A DNA stretch of 39,284 bases, taken from the NCBI GenBank assembly GCA_009692615.1, contig SHYW01000041.1, positions 1 through 39,284 of the forward strand, written 5' to 3'. The notes beneath the pieces are model-generated. The model was not told the DNA's origin and made no database searches. It saw only the letters and a program-made list of their open reading frames with translations. Every line of letters begins with the position of its first letter. The stretch's first letter is position 1. Origin of the DNA: Deltaproteobacteria bacterium (GTDB lineage: Bacteria; Desulfobacterota; Binatia; UBA9968). The translations under genes and the position numbers were made by a program. Shown piece by piece: positions 1 to 8,605 of this stretch.

Positions 1-86
1 GCGGCCTCAACCACGGTGATCTCGCTGCGATATACTCGTTGAATTACGTCTAGTCGTTTCTCGTCTTTCATTGTCAGGGTTGTCAT
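1..86 (-). CDS. Transposase N-terminus, partial (runs off the window)
   Basis: From the ATG at 86, or the in-frame ATG at 71, the frame reads M-K-D-E-K-R-L-D-V-I-Q-R-V-Y-R-S-E and then I-T-V-V-E-A. This pattern opens many ISNCY-type transposases and leads into a helix-turn-helix. A purine-rich GGAAGG lies directly before the first ATG, so the second ATG (15 nt further on) may be the real start. Only about 28 codons are present; the catalytic domain is outside the window. It reads away from the interrupted ATPase gene. Confidence 0.65.
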   Translation of the reverse strand, partial: MTTLTMKDEKRLDVIQRVYRSEITVVEA

Positions 87-147
87 CCTTCCACCCTGAC
101 ATAATTACGTTGCCGTTAACCCCTGACATAATCACTTTGCTACAACA
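1..147 (-). mobile_element. Insertion sequence end (transposase-proximal), element continues beyond the window
   Basis: Read on the minus strand, the element starts TGTTGTAGC at 147 and carries two copies of a roughly 20-bp unit, GCAAMGTRATTATGTCAGGG, at 140-121 and 113-94. The same structure appears at 39139 onward. The boundary at 147/148 is set by the point where the AAA+ ATPase reading frame stops matching its family and by the TG terminus. A transposase start follows inside the element. TG ends with paired internal repeats are typical of elements whose transposase binds multiple terminal sites. The exact family (ISNCY or IS21-like) is not certain. Confidence 0.8.
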
Positions 148-1116
148 GACCACTTCTTCCATGTTGACCAAGCCGTCGAGTAGTGAAAGTAACTGCGTGC
201 CCATGCGCACGTCGGCTTGCAGACCGCTCTCGCCGCGCACCGGCGCGATGGCGTCGATCTCGTCGATCAAGACGATCGCCGGACGATGCTCCATGGCGTC
301 GTTGAAAATCTGCCTGAGATTGGCTTCCGTGCCGCCATGCAGCGAACTCACCACCTCGGGACCGTTGATGTAAAAAAAGCGCGCGCCGATCTCATTGGCC
401 AACGCCTTGGCGAGATAAGTTTTTCCCGAGCCCGGCGGGCCGCAGAGCAAAACCCCGCGCGGCACTTCGATGCCCAAGTTTTCGAAGACTTCGGGGAAGC
501 GCAAAGGCATCTCGACCAGTTCGCGAATCTGCTCGATCTGCGGCGCCAGGCCGCCGATGTCGGCGAAGGTCACCAGATTCGCCGCGGCGCCGGGCATCAG
601 CCGGCCGCTGCGCAAAACCACTCGCGTACCGTCAGTGACGCGGCCGCTCTCCGGCTCCACCGCAATAACGCGAAACATTATCGGGCGCGGCAAGAGCTTC
701 AACTCCATCGCCAACAGCATGCCGCTGCAAAGCAATTGCGCCCTAGCAGTCAGTTGCCCGGCGATTTCCTGTTCGATACTGGCGAGATTTTCGTCCAGCG
801 CCGAGAGCGGTTCGAGCATCACCCGCTTGGCATCGGCGATGTCAATGACGCGCACCGTCACCAGCTCGTCGAGGCTAGGTTTGAGCGCGGACAACTGATG
901 ACGATCGAGATAAACGACGCCGTTGGCATTGGAATTCCCCGCCGGCACGACCCACGCCACCAAGCGCCGGCCCCGTTCAGTACGCAATTCCACGGCGCTA
1001 CGTTCAGCGATCTGCGCGATTGACAGATCGCTTGCGGCGATGGCGACGAAATTATCGCGCGCCGCATCGCCATTCCCACGCACCGCTTTGAGTTGCAGTG
1101 AGACCCTCGCAGTCAA
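148..1116 (-). pseudogene. CDC48/VAT-like AAA+ ATPase, 3' part removed by IS insertion
   Basis: 323 host codons remain, from a TTG start at 1116 preceded by GGGGT. Residues about 1-90 resemble the double-psi-barrel N domain of CDC48/VAT proteins. The AAA+ domain begins near residue 183, with Walker A GPPGSGKT at 226-233 and Walker B IVLIDEID at 281-288. The family sequence ends at EEVV (residue 323), exactly where the IS terminus begins. Sensor 1, the arginine fingers and any second AAA+ ring are missing. Family members use ATP to unfold or remodel protein complexes, and full-length forms are about 700 residues. The remaining fragment cannot be a working ATPase. Reading on into the IS would add about 46 unrelated residues. 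Confidence 0.85.
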
Positions 1117-1262
1117 CCGTTACCCCTGCTCGTTTCGTTTGAAGCAACATTGACCGCGTCCGAAACTACGACTCCCTCGATGGGGATAAGATTTCGGATC
1201 GACTCAAACAAACCTATCATCATGCGGCTCCTATTTTTTCTACTACGCGATCGCAAGTCGAA

Positions 1263-2291
1263 CTATTTTTGCCAATCCGAGGCATCGCTCAACTGTTCGA
1301 TGCCGCCGAGAAACTCATGCCCCGGCTGGCGCGCCCAAACTGAAACCAGCCGCGCCATCTCATCTCCGTCGTTGACATGCTGATGGGCGATCATCGGCGG
1401 GATGCAGATCAAATCGCCGGCTTGCCAAGAGTGGCGCGTGCCTTCATGCAGATCGTGACCGCGCCCGCGCAGCACCAACAACAGCTCCTCAAAGATATGG
1501 CGGTGCTCGCCGCTCCGTTCGCCCGGCGCAATCTCCTGCTCCATCAAGTCCAGCGAGTGATTCGCCACCTCGGTCCAGCGGCTGATGAGAAATTTCAACC
1601 GCCCCTGCCGCGTCAGCTCCCACTTGCCATCCCGCCCTGACAAGACACGCGGACCGTTTTGTTCGAGCTGATTTTCTTCCGCGAGCCGGTTCAAAAACCA
1701 ATCGTAGCGGCTTTTCTCTGGGCGAATCGTTTGTACTTGGCGCCGCGCTTGGAAAATTTCCTCGAGCTTGCGGTCTTTCTGCGCTTGCAGCGGAATCTTC
1801 TCCTCGCTCTGTTGCTCGCGCCAGAGCAGTCCTTGATTGTGCCACAACCGCACTTGCGGTAGCCATGCGCGAAAGCCGTCGACCGCGATGGTCATAAAGT
1901 GATGCATCGTATAGGCCGGCACGATCACTGCGTCGCCGGCATGGAATGGAATCACTTTGCCATCCTGTATCGACTCGCCGCTGCCGTCGATGATGTATAC
2001 CAACTCAGAATGAATCGCCCGCTTGGGCGGATTTTTCTCGAGGGCGCAAAGCTCGACGAAACCGCAAGTGAGCGAACTCAGCGGCGCCACGGTGTAACGC
2101 GCGTTGATGTGAATATCGCCGAGAGCGAACTCCCCCGGCGCGAACATCGCAGGCTTGATCACCCGCGGCAGAAAATTGATCCGTTCCTTCTCACGTTTCT
2201 GCTTAACGAAGCGCGCCTCGTAATCGTAGTAATGCTCCGCGGCAGTTTCCTGCTCACGCAACGCTTCCCGTTCTCGTTCAATTTCAGCCAT
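1263..2291 (-). CDS. Bicupin, gentisate 1,2-dioxygenase-like
   Basis: 342 residues with two cupin barrels. The first (about 95-150) has the G-x5-P-x4-H end motif (PAYTMHH) but a poor first metal motif. The second (about 245-300) is complete: EHRHIFEE supplies His, His and Glu, and IPPMIAHQH supplies the last His. A charged helical N-terminus precedes the barrels. Bicupins of this kind include ring-cleaving dioxygenases (gentisate, salicylate, 1-hydroxy-2-naphthoate) and small-acid binding proteins. Its place at the end of a Rieske/UbiD cluster favours a role in aromatic-acid breakdown, but the substrate is unknown. ATG at 2291 has no obvious ribosome-binding site. Confidence 0.75.
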   Translation of the reverse strand: MAEIEREREALREQETAAEHYYDYEARFVKQKREKERINFLPRVIKPAMFAPGEFALGDIHINARYTVAPLSSLTCGFVELCALEKNPPKRAIHSELVYIIDGSGESIQDGKVIPFHAGDAVIVPAYTMHHFMTIAVDGFRAWLPQVRLWHNQGLLWREQQSEEKIPLQAQKDRKLEEIFQARRQVQTIRPEKSRYDWFLNRLAEENQLEQNGPRVLSGRDGKWELTRQGRLKFLISRWTEVANHSLDLMEQEIAPGERSGEHRHIFEELLLVLRGRGHDLHEGTRHSWQAGDLICIPPMIAHQHVNDGDEMARLVSVWARQPGHEFLGGIEQLSDASDWQK

Positions 2292-2606
2292 AAATTTTAT
2301 CTATCGTCGCGATTGCATCCCAATACGATTGACCACGAAGCCGCAACCAACCGGCGCGATAAATCGCGCCCCTGCGTACGAAGTTTCTTTGCCCTACAAT
2401 AGCTCAAAGGTTGCATGGCTTGCGCAAATTTTCCGCACCGGTACTCCTAAGTTGCCGTACTCAACAAGGAAATCCAATCTCACCACGAAGGACACAAAGA
2501 GCACGAAGTTCGCAGTATTAATTTTTCGAACCCTTCGTGGGCTTCGTGGTGAAAACTCTTTCTCATTTGGTTGCGGCTCTGCTGCGCTAAGCTCTTTGCG
2601 GTTAAA
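2292..2606. other. Intergenic region with a short inverted-repeat element
   Basis: This 315-bp gap between the bicupin and the molybdenum-enzyme gene has no convincing coding sequence. It contains the TIR element at 2480-2552. The rest is featureless on inspection. Confidence 0.6.
2480..2552. repeat. 73-bp element with 11-bp perfect terminal inverted repeats
   Basis: TCACCACGAAG at 2480-2490 is exactly complementary to CTTCGTGGTGA at 2542-2552. The inner part also has partial complementarity (GCACGAAG and CCCTTCGTG). No open frame is present, so it looks like a MITE-like or structural repeat. Confidence 0.7.
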
Positions 2607-4838
2607 TCATCCGAGTTTTTTGATCGCCCGCAGCACTTTCTCCGACGTAATAGGCAGATCGTAAATCCGCACACCCACCGCGTCGTGCACCGCATTGGCG
2701 ATTGCCGCGGCGGCGACCAACACCGGCGGCTCGCCGATGCTCATGCCGCCATAGGGACCGTTGCCGACGGGAAATTCTTGGATCACGGTCTTGAGCGGCG
2801 GAATGTCGCGTATCGTCGGAATCTTGCTCTCGCCGAAGTTGGTCGTCGTCACCTGACCGTGATCGATGATCAACTGTTCCATTAACGAATAGCCAATCGC
2901 GCTCACCACGCCACCGTCAATCTGCCCTTGATGCATCAAGGGATTGATCACCGTACCCGTGCTATGGGCTGTGGTGAAATGGCGCAACTTCACTTCGCCG
3001 GTTTCGACGTCGACTTCCACTTCCGCGACTTGCACAACCATCGCCGCCTGTGGCCCGTTGTCGAAATTTTTGTACGAGCCTTCAAAACGAATCGGCGCGC
3101 CGAGTTTTTTTACTATCTCACGATAAGTTACTTCCCTGCCGTTGGGAGCGCGAATCGCGCCGGCGCCGCTGAACGTCAATTGCTCTGTCGACACGCCGAA
3201 CATTTCACTGGCGCGGTGCAGCAATCTATCTTTCACTTGCAAGGCAGCGGCATAAACCGAATTGCCGAAGATGCGTGTCGCCCGGCTGGCGCCGACGCCG
3301 GTGTCCGCGGCTGCGTGGTTGGTGTCGAGAATTTCGAAGCCAACTTCGGTCACCGGGACATGCAGTTCCTGAGCGGCGATCTGGCGCATCGCCGTATAAG
3401 TTCCCGCGCCCTGATCGACCATTGCCGTGGAAACTGTGATCTCGCCGTGCACGCCGATGGCGACGAAGGCATGCCCTTCGCCGCCCAGCGGCAGCCACTG
3501 CGCCAGCGCCAGGCCGCGACCGAGATGTTTGCGCTTCGATTTGTTGTAGCCGGAAATTTGTAATGCTTCAGACAAAATCTCGTCGCTCTTGATATGCGGT
3601 ATAACGTGGCCCACCGGCGAGACATCGCCGTCATGCATCAAATTCTTCTTGCGAAACGCGATCGCGTCCATGCCCAGCCGGTGCGCGACTAAATCCATCT
3701 GCGATTCGTTGGCGAAAAAGCCTTGCGGCTCGCCGGGCGCGCGCATGTGGCCGCAGGGGATTTTGTTGGTGTAAACGATTTTCTCGTTGATCGACACGTG
3801 GGGAATTTTATACGGCCCCGCCGCTTCCTTCGGCCCGACCAAATAGCCTTGCGGTTTGAACGCGCCGTAGGCGCCGCTGTCGTAGAGATAATCCATCCGA
3901 TGCGCCACCAGCGTGCCGTCTTTTTTCACGCCGGTCTTCACTTTGACGATGGCCGCGTGGCGCGGATTGCCGGCGATAAACTCTTCCGCGTAATCCATCA
4001 CCATTTTCACCGGCCAGCCGCTCTTGAGCGACAACATGTAGCAAACCGGCACGTCCATAGAGTCGCCTTTGCCGCCGAAACAGCCGCCGATGTAGCAAGG
4101 ATGCATCGTGAAGTCGGGCAAACTTTTGTGAAACGCAGTAGCGACCTGCTCGCGCAACGCGAAGGGAACTTTCGAACAATGCCAAACATCGGCGCCGCCT
4201 GAGGCGTTCGCCTGCACGACGCAGGAATGGGGCTCGATGTAAGCCTGATGCATCGGCTGCGTGGTGAAAGTATTCTCGACGACGATATCGCTTTCGCGAA
4301 ACCCCGCGTCGATATCGCCCTTGGTCCAGGTCAAATCGACAAAGACATTGCTCGGCGTTTTGATCTCATGTAGCAAACCACGGTAGCCCTGCACGTCGGG
4401 ATGCAGCAAAGCCGCCTCCGGCTTTACGGCTGCGATGGGATCGAGCAGCGGCGCGAATTCTTCGTATTCAACCTCGATCGATTCCAGCGCCGCTTCGGCG
4501 ATCTCTTCGCTCTCCGCAGCCACGACGGCAACTTTCTCGCCGATAAAACGCACGACACCATCGGAGAGCACCGGCATGTCGTAAATCTTCCGGCCGATGA
4601 GCAAACCTTTGGCATCGGCGCCGGTCACAACGGCGCGCACACCCGCAAGCGCCTGAGCTTTGCTGACATCGATTCTTTTTATCCGGCCGTAAGCAATCGG
4701 ACTGCGCAGCGCCTTGGCCCAAAGCATGTTGGGCAGGACAACGTCCGTCGCGTAGAGCGCCGCGCCGGAAACTTTTTCCCGGCCTTCGGAACGGGTGGTG
4801 GAAACGCCGATGACGCGCTCGCTATTTTTTTTCCGCAT
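2607..4838 (-). CDS. Xanthine dehydrogenase/aldehyde oxidase-type molybdopterin-binding subunit
   Basis: About 743 residues from ATG at 4838; a TTG two codons upstream is less likely. An N-terminal a/b hammerhead domain (about 15-125: GREKVSGAALYATD, FIGEKVAVVA) is followed by two molybdopterin-binding regions. Motifs include GGCFGGKGD, HMRAPGEPQGFF, a GQGAGTYTAMRQ loop, GVGASRATRIFG, and near the C-terminus SIGEPPVLVAAAAIANA, whose Glu matches the catalytic glutamate of the family. Family members hydroxylate aldehydes, purines or aromatic/heteroaromatic rings with water as oxygen source. The usual 2Fe-2S and FAD subunits are not encoded next to it, so electron-transfer partners must be elsewhere. 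No signal peptide is visible. It is probably cytoplasmic. Confidence 0.88.
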   Translation of the reverse strand: MRKKNSERVIGVSTTRSEGREKVSGAALYATDVVLPNMLWAKALRSPIAYGRIKRIDVSKAQALAGVRAVVTGADAKGLLIGRKIYDMPVLSDGVVRFIGEKVAVVAAESEEIAEAALESIEVEYEEFAPLLDPIAAVKPEAALLHPDVQGYRGLLHEIKTPSNVFVDLTWTKGDIDAGFRESDIVVENTFTTQPMHQAYIEPHSCVVQANASGGADVWHCSKVPFALREQVATAFHKSLPDFTMHPCYIGGCFGGKGDSMDVPVCYMLSLKSGWPVKMVMDYAEEFIAGNPRHAAIVKVKTGVKKDGTLVAHRMDYLYDSGAYGAFKPQGYLVGPKEAAGPYKIPHVSINEKIVYTNKIPCGHMRAPGEPQGFFANESQMDLVAHRLGMDAIAFRKKNLMHDGDVSPVGHVIPHIKSDEILSEALQISGYNKSKRKHLGRGLALAQWLPLGGEGHAFVAIGVHGEITVSTAMVDQGAGTYTAMRQIAAQELHVPVTEVGFEILDTNHAAADTGVGASRATRIFGNSVYAAALQVKDRLLHRASEMFGVSTEQLTFSGAGAIRAPNGREVTYREIVKKLGAPIRFEGSYKNFDNGPQAAMVVQVAEVEVDVETGEVKLRHFTTAHSTGTVINPLMHQGQIDGGVVSAIGYSLMEQLIIDHGQVTTTNFGESKIPTIRDIPPLKTVIQEFPVGNGPYGGMSIGEPPVLVAAAAIANAVHDAVGVRIYDLPITSEKVLRAIKKLG

Positions 4839-4900
4839 GATCAATGAGAACTTAAAAAGATTGTGTTACCTTCAATAATTCAATCGACGCAATCTTACCT

Positions 4901-4997
4901 CCTCTCCCTCGACGGGAGAGGATAGAGGTGAGGGTGTTGTCTCATCACCTCTCAGCACTTACCCCTCATCCTAACCTTCTCCCGCAAGGGGAGAAGG
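4901..4997. repeat. Two adjacent palindromic hairpins (REP-like)
   Basis: CCTCTCCC at 4901-4908 pairs with GGGAGAGG at 4914-4921, and CCTTCTCCC at 4975-4983 pairs with GGGAGAAGG at 4989-4997. The same CTCTCCC/GGGAGAG and CTTCTCCC/GGGAGAAG modules recur at 10591-10675, and a related one occurs at 23088-23112. They lie between the ComE-like and molybdenum-enzyme genes. They could act as transcript stabilisers or weak terminators, but no T-run follows. Confidence 0.7.
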
Positions 4998-5014
4998 AAC
5001 GAACTCAGAAACCT

Positions 5015-5614
5015 CTAACCCCGCCCGCGGAAAATCGCCTTGCCTTCCGTGCGCTCCACATAGCGGACGAAGGCATATTTGTTCTCGAGCAGATCGACAT
5101 TCGTCCGTTCGATGCGCCGGTGGCCGCGGCTCTCTTCGACTTTAGCCACGACGAAGCGCAGTCCCGACTCGTTGATCGCACCGACAGCTTCGCGTTTGAA
5201 CGAATCGACATCGCGGACGGTCAACGCGTGGTCGATGCCGGCGCTCTTCGCCATGCCGGCGAGATCGGTCTTGCCCGCCGTCGCCGTGGGCTCGCTGATC
5301 TTGGTGCCGCTATAAGCTTGATTGTCGAAGACGAAAACCGCGAGATTGGCCGGGTTCATGTTCGCCACCGTCGGTAAATTGAACAGCGACAACAGCAAGC
5401 TACCGTCGGATTCGAGGACGATGACTTTGCGCTTCGGCAATGCCAGCGCCAAACCCAAACCCACCGACAACGCGTTGCCCATGGAGCCGAGCAGCAAACT
5501 GCCTTCGTGACGCGACAAATGCCCCCACTCGACGCGCTGTCCGCTGAGCGAAGTGACGACCAGCTGATTGGTAACTAGAGGAGCGAGCTGCTCCAAACAT
5601 TCAAAGCGCTGCAT
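5015..5614 (-). CDS. ThDP-binding subunit of a sulfopyruvate/phosphonopyruvate decarboxylase-like enzyme (ComE-like)
   Basis: 199 residues, the usual size of a stand-alone C-terminal ThDP (PP) domain. The diphosphate-binding region is GSMGNALSVGLGLALALP followed by ESDGSLLLSLFNLPTVA and ending FVFDN, the GDG-x(about 25)-N motif with the first G changed to S. Family members (ComE, or the C-terminal half of phosphonopyruvate decarboxylase) decarboxylate 3-substituted pyruvates together with a pyrimidine-binding subunit. That partner is at 6652-7158, separated by a solute-binding-protein gene. ATG at 5614. Substrate unknown; the name rests on domain architecture. The protein is probably cytoplasmic. 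Confidence 0.78.
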   Translation of the reverse strand: MQRFECLEQLAPLVTNQLVVTSLSGQRVEWGHLSRHEGSLLLGSMGNALSVGLGLALALPKRKVIVLESDGSLLLSLFNLPTVANMNPANLAVFVFDNQAYSGTKISEPTATAGKTDLAGMAKSAGIDHALTVRDVDSFKREAVGAINESGLRFVVAKVEESRGHRRIERTNVDLLENKYAFVRYVERTEGKAIFRGRG

Positions 5615-5642
5615 ACATCACAATCCGTTATTTCCCCCACGC

Positions 5643-6638
5643 TCACGACGCCTCGCCAAGTTCCTTGAGAATCTCGCGCACCAAACTGAAATCGAACACG
5701 TCGCCCAGCGCCACGTCGCGCTTGAGATCGATATTGAGCTTGGTGCTCTCGATGACTTTTTCCAGCGCGTCGCGCGGCGCCAACAAGTTGCGGCTGAAAT
5801 TGCTCACCGTCGAAGCGTAAGCTTGTTCGGCAACCGTCAGCGGCGTCCGGCTCCATTTTTGTAATATCTCGACGGCGCCTTTTTTGTCGTCGAGGATAAA
5901 ACGATTCGCTTTAAGCAGCGCGCGCAGCACACGCTTGACTTCGCCGCGCTGATTTTTCAGCTTTTGTTCGTGCACGCCCAAGCCGTTGACCGGGAAAAGC
6001 AAAATGTCGCGGGTGCGCACCAAACTCTTGAAACCGCGTGCTTCGGCTACTTGATCCGATGGCGGCGAAACCAGCGCACCATCGACCAGGCCCGATTCCA
6101 ACTGACTCAGCCGGGCCGAGCCGCTTCCCGCCGCGATGAACTGCACATCTTTTTGCGGCACCAACTTGAAATGCTCGACGGTCAAGCGCGCCAAGATGTC
6201 CGTCGCCGAGCCAAACGAACTGATGGCGATCTTTTTGCCCTTGAGGTCGGCGACGCGAGCAATCTTCGGATTCACCATCAAGACGTGATTGGGCCGTTCG
6301 ATGAGAATGCCGGCGACTTTGATCGGCAAGCCGCGTAAACTCCCGGTGACCACCGACTGCAAAATCAAATTGTAATCGACGTTGCCGCTGGCCAGCGCCG
6401 CGATCGAAACATTGGCGGTGATCTGCACCAACTCGGCGTCCAGTCCCTCTTCTTTGAAGAAGCCCTTATACTTCGCCACTCCGCCGCTGAGAAACGACAT
6501 ATCCGGATTGGAAACCGCAACGGTAATTTTCTGCGCCTGCGCCGAATTGAAAAACCATCCCAGGCAAATAATTGCAATACCGATCACGAATCGAACCTTG
6601 TGGAATTTTATCTTCACCCCTAACCCCTTACCCTTCAC
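5643..6638 (-). CDS. NMT1/THI5-like ABC solute-binding protein
   Basis: Exported protein of 331 residues from GTG at 6638, or 324 from an in-frame GTG at 6617. A Sec signal peptide covers the N-terminus (hydrophobic VIGIAIICLGWFF, cleavage likely after AQA). The mature part has the two-lobe type 2 periplasmic-binding fold signatures: YKGFFKEEGLDAELV, ALASGNVDYN and DLKGKKIAISSFGSATD. Relatives bind pyrimidine precursors, sulfonates, nitrate or aromatic acids. The gene lies between the two halves of the ComDE-like decarboxylase (13 bp after the alpha stop and 28 bp before the beta start), so its ligand may be linked to that enzyme. No permease or ATPase is nearby. Confidence 0.85.
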   Translation of the reverse strand: MKGKGLGVKIKFHKVRFVIGIAIICLGWFFNSAQAQKITVAVSNPDMSFLSGGVAKYKGFFKEEGLDAELVQITANVSIAALASGNVDYNLILQSVVTGSLRGLPIKVAGILIERPNHVLMVNPKIARVADLKGKKIAISSFGSATDILARLTVEHFKLVPQKDVQFIAAGSGSARLSQLESGLVDGALVSPPSDQVAEARGFKSLVRTRDILLFPVNGLGVHEQKLKNQRGEVKRVLRALLKANRFILDDKKGAVEILQKWSRTPLTVAEQAYASTVSNFSRNLLAPRDALEKVIESTKLNIDLKRDVALGDVFDFSLVREILKELGEAS

Positions 6639-6651
6639 CCCTTACGGCCAT

Positions 6652-7158
6652 TCAGATCGTAAACTCCCCGGTAAACAACAACACCACCGGCTGCTTCAGC
6701 CCATGCATCGTGCGCACGGCGTTCTCGATCTTCACTTCGATATTATCGTCATCGTGAACGATCTCGTATTGCAGACCCAGAGCTTCGAGCTGCGGAATCA
6801 TATGCGTGCCGTAGTGGGAATAAAGAAACGTGCTGCGCCGGTCGTCCATGCTGCCGATGTAGCTCACCAGCAAAAGCATCGGCACGCCGAACCGTTCACC
6901 GACGGTGAGCAGATTGTAGGCCGAGACAAACACGCCGGTGCCTTCCATATAAATCGCCGGCTGCTTGCCGCCCAGCGACGCGCCCGCGGCGATGCCGACC
7001 GCCTCGGCTTCGCTGGCGACCGGTACCAGCATAAAACTCTCGTCCGCCTTTAGCGGCGGCAGAATTTCACTGAGCCGGGTTTCCGGCAAATAGGCAACGA
7101 AGTCGATGCCCGCTTGCTTGAGTCCGGCGACAACTTTTTCGGCAGCTTCTGGTCTCAC
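6652..7158 (-). CDS. Pyrimidine-domain subunit of a sulfopyruvate/phosphonopyruvate decarboxylase-like enzyme (ComD-like)
   Basis: 168 residues from GTG at 7158, 9 bp after the UbiD stop. This is a ThDP-enzyme PYR domain: FVAYLPETRLSEIL at the start, then the conserved-glutamate segment ASEAEAVGIAAGASLGG, then YMEGTGVFVSAYNLLTV and PMLLLVSYIGSM. In this family the Glu of EAEAVGIAAG activates the ThDP aminopyrimidine, while the diphosphate site is on the beta subunit (5015-5614). The pair should form a heteromeric decarboxylase of a substituted pyruvate or related 2-oxo acid. No strong ribosome-binding site is seen; translation may be coupled to the UbiD gene. Confidence 0.78.
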   Translation of the reverse strand: MRPEAAEKVVAGLKQAGIDFVAYLPETRLSEILPPLKADESFMLVPVASEAEAVGIAAGASLGGKQPAIYMEGTGVFVSAYNLLTVGERFGVPMLLLVSYIGSMDDRRSTFLYSHYGTHMIPQLEALGLQYEIVHDDDNIEVKIENAVRTMHGLKQPVVLLFTGEFTI

Positions 7159-7167
7159 GGTTCGCGT

Positions 7168-8595
7168 TCAGTTGAGAATCTTCTTGCCCCATTTTTCTTT
7201 GACTTGCTTCGCCAAGTCTTCCGGCACGATCACCGAGGCGGGAAAATCCTTGATCCACTCGTAGGGCCGGCAGGCGTCGATGATGGCGCGGGAGTTAAAT
7301 CCCTTCTTGCCCCGTTGCACGATCGGATCGAGGGGGCCGCTCCAGCAGCGGCGCAGAATTTCGATATCTTCCGCCGGATCGCAGCGCGTCGTCATCGCCC
7401 ACCAGACATCTTTCATGTCGGTGGGATCGATGTCGCTGTCGACGACCACCGTGAAGCGGCCGAGATAAGCAGCGGCATGACACTGCGAAGCAATCAACCC
7501 CGCTTGGCGCGCGTGGCCCGGATAGCGTTGTTTAATGGCCACCACGGTGAGCAAACGCGTATTGCCCTCAGGTGGGCAATAAACACCAACCACATCCGGC
7601 ACGCCGGCGCGCTCCAGCTCTTCCCAGACCATCGCCGAGCGCCAGAAGCTTTTGTAAAAAGTCGCCTCAGTCGGCGGCCTGCTTGGCGGCGCTCCCGCCA
7701 TGATCGGATTGTTACGGAAGTACATGCGGCGAATCCGAATGACCGGCTCTTCACGCACGTGGCTGGCGTAGTATCCGGTCCACTCGCCGAACGGCCCTTC
7801 GGTCTTCACATCTCCCGGGATACACTCTCCCTCGATAATCATCTCCGCGGTCGCCGGCACTTGCAGTCCACTGCGCGCTAATGTCACCACATCGATGGGC
7901 TCGCCTTTCAAACCGCCGGCGAAATCGTACTCTGACAATCCGTAGGGCACCTCGAAGGCCGAGGCCATGAACAGCAACGGATCGTGACCCAAAGACAACG
8001 CCACCGGCATGGCGCGGTTTTGCGCGAAATATTTTTCCATCTGAATGCGCCCGTGGCGCCCGGGAGAAATGTACAGGCCCACCGACTTCGAATCATGCAC
8101 CATGACGCGGTAAGTGCCGATGTTGAGCCAACCTTCCTCTGGATCGCGGGTGATGGTCAAATGGCCGGTGCCGATATAGCGGCCGCCATCGTGAATATTG
8201 TAGCGCGGCGTCGGGAAACGCAGGATGTCGACGTCTTTTTCCTCCCAGACGTTCTCCATGAACGAGCCATCTTTGACCACCCGCGGAGGAATCGGTTTCA
8301 GCTCTTTGATCTTCGTGCGCATGGCCTTGACCAAATCCATGGTCTCCATGTCCGTCGGCATGCCGCAGGTGAGCGCGACGCGCTTGATCGAGTTGAGCTG
8401 CCCGGCGACCAACCGGAGTCCCTTGTCGAAGCCCTTAATCGAGTCGAACATGAGACAAGGCGCGACCTTCGACTCCTTGCGCGCCATTTCGATAATCGCG
8501 CCGATTTCCAAATCCCAATCGGCGCCGTCAACGTTTTTCAGCTCGCCCAACTGGTTGACTTGATCCAACCACTCGCGCAAATCCCGGTAAGCCAT
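7168..8595 (-). CDS. UbiD-family prenylated-FMN (de)carboxylase
   Basis: 475 residues from ATG at 8595, chosen because AGGAGG lies 7 nt upstream; a longer frame to 8670 would overlap the preceding gene. Family landmarks are IGTGHLTITRD, the prFMN/Mn-site arginine segment GTYRVMVHDSKSVGLYI, ALSLGHDPLLFMAS, and the acidic pair in EMIIEGECIPGD and EGPFGEWTGYY, which matches the E-R-E catalytic set. UbiD enzymes reversibly decarboxylate aromatic, heteroaromatic or unsaturated acids using prenylated FMN made by UbiX, which is not in the window. It starts 10 bp after a solute-binding-protein stop and is followed by the ComDE-like genes, suggesting one operon. Substrate unknown. Confidence 0.9.
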   Translation of the reverse strand: MAYRDLREWLDQVNQLGELKNVDGADWDLEIGAIIEMARKESKVAPCLMFDSIKGFDKGLRLVAGQLNSIKRVALTCGMPTDMETMDLVKAMRTKIKELKPIPPRVVKDGSFMENVWEEKDVDILRFPTPRYNIHDGGRYIGTGHLTITRDPEEGWLNIGTYRVMVHDSKSVGLYISPGRHGRIQMEKYFAQNRAMPVALSLGHDPLLFMASAFEVPYGLSEYDFAGGLKGEPIDVVTLARSGLQVPATAEMIIEGECIPGDVKTEGPFGEWTGYYASHVREEPVIRIRRMYFRNNPIMAGAPPSRPPTEATFYKSFWRSAMVWEELERAGVPDVVGVYCPPEGNTRLLTVVAIKQRYPGHARQAGLIASQCHAAAYLGRFTVVVDSDIDPTDMKDVWWAMTTRCDPAEDIEILRRCWSGPLDPIVQRGKKGFNSRAIIDACRPYEWIKDFPASVIVPEDLAKQVKEKWGKKILN

Positions 8596-8605
8596 GCCTT
8601 TCCTC

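Noticed and set aside
217-1023. Long plus-strand frames opposite the ATPase and other minus-strand genes
   Set aside because: They are antisense shadows in GC-rich coding DNA, with no family resemblance or ribosome-binding sites. The same applies to plus-strand frames opposite the UbiD, Rieske and GMC genes.
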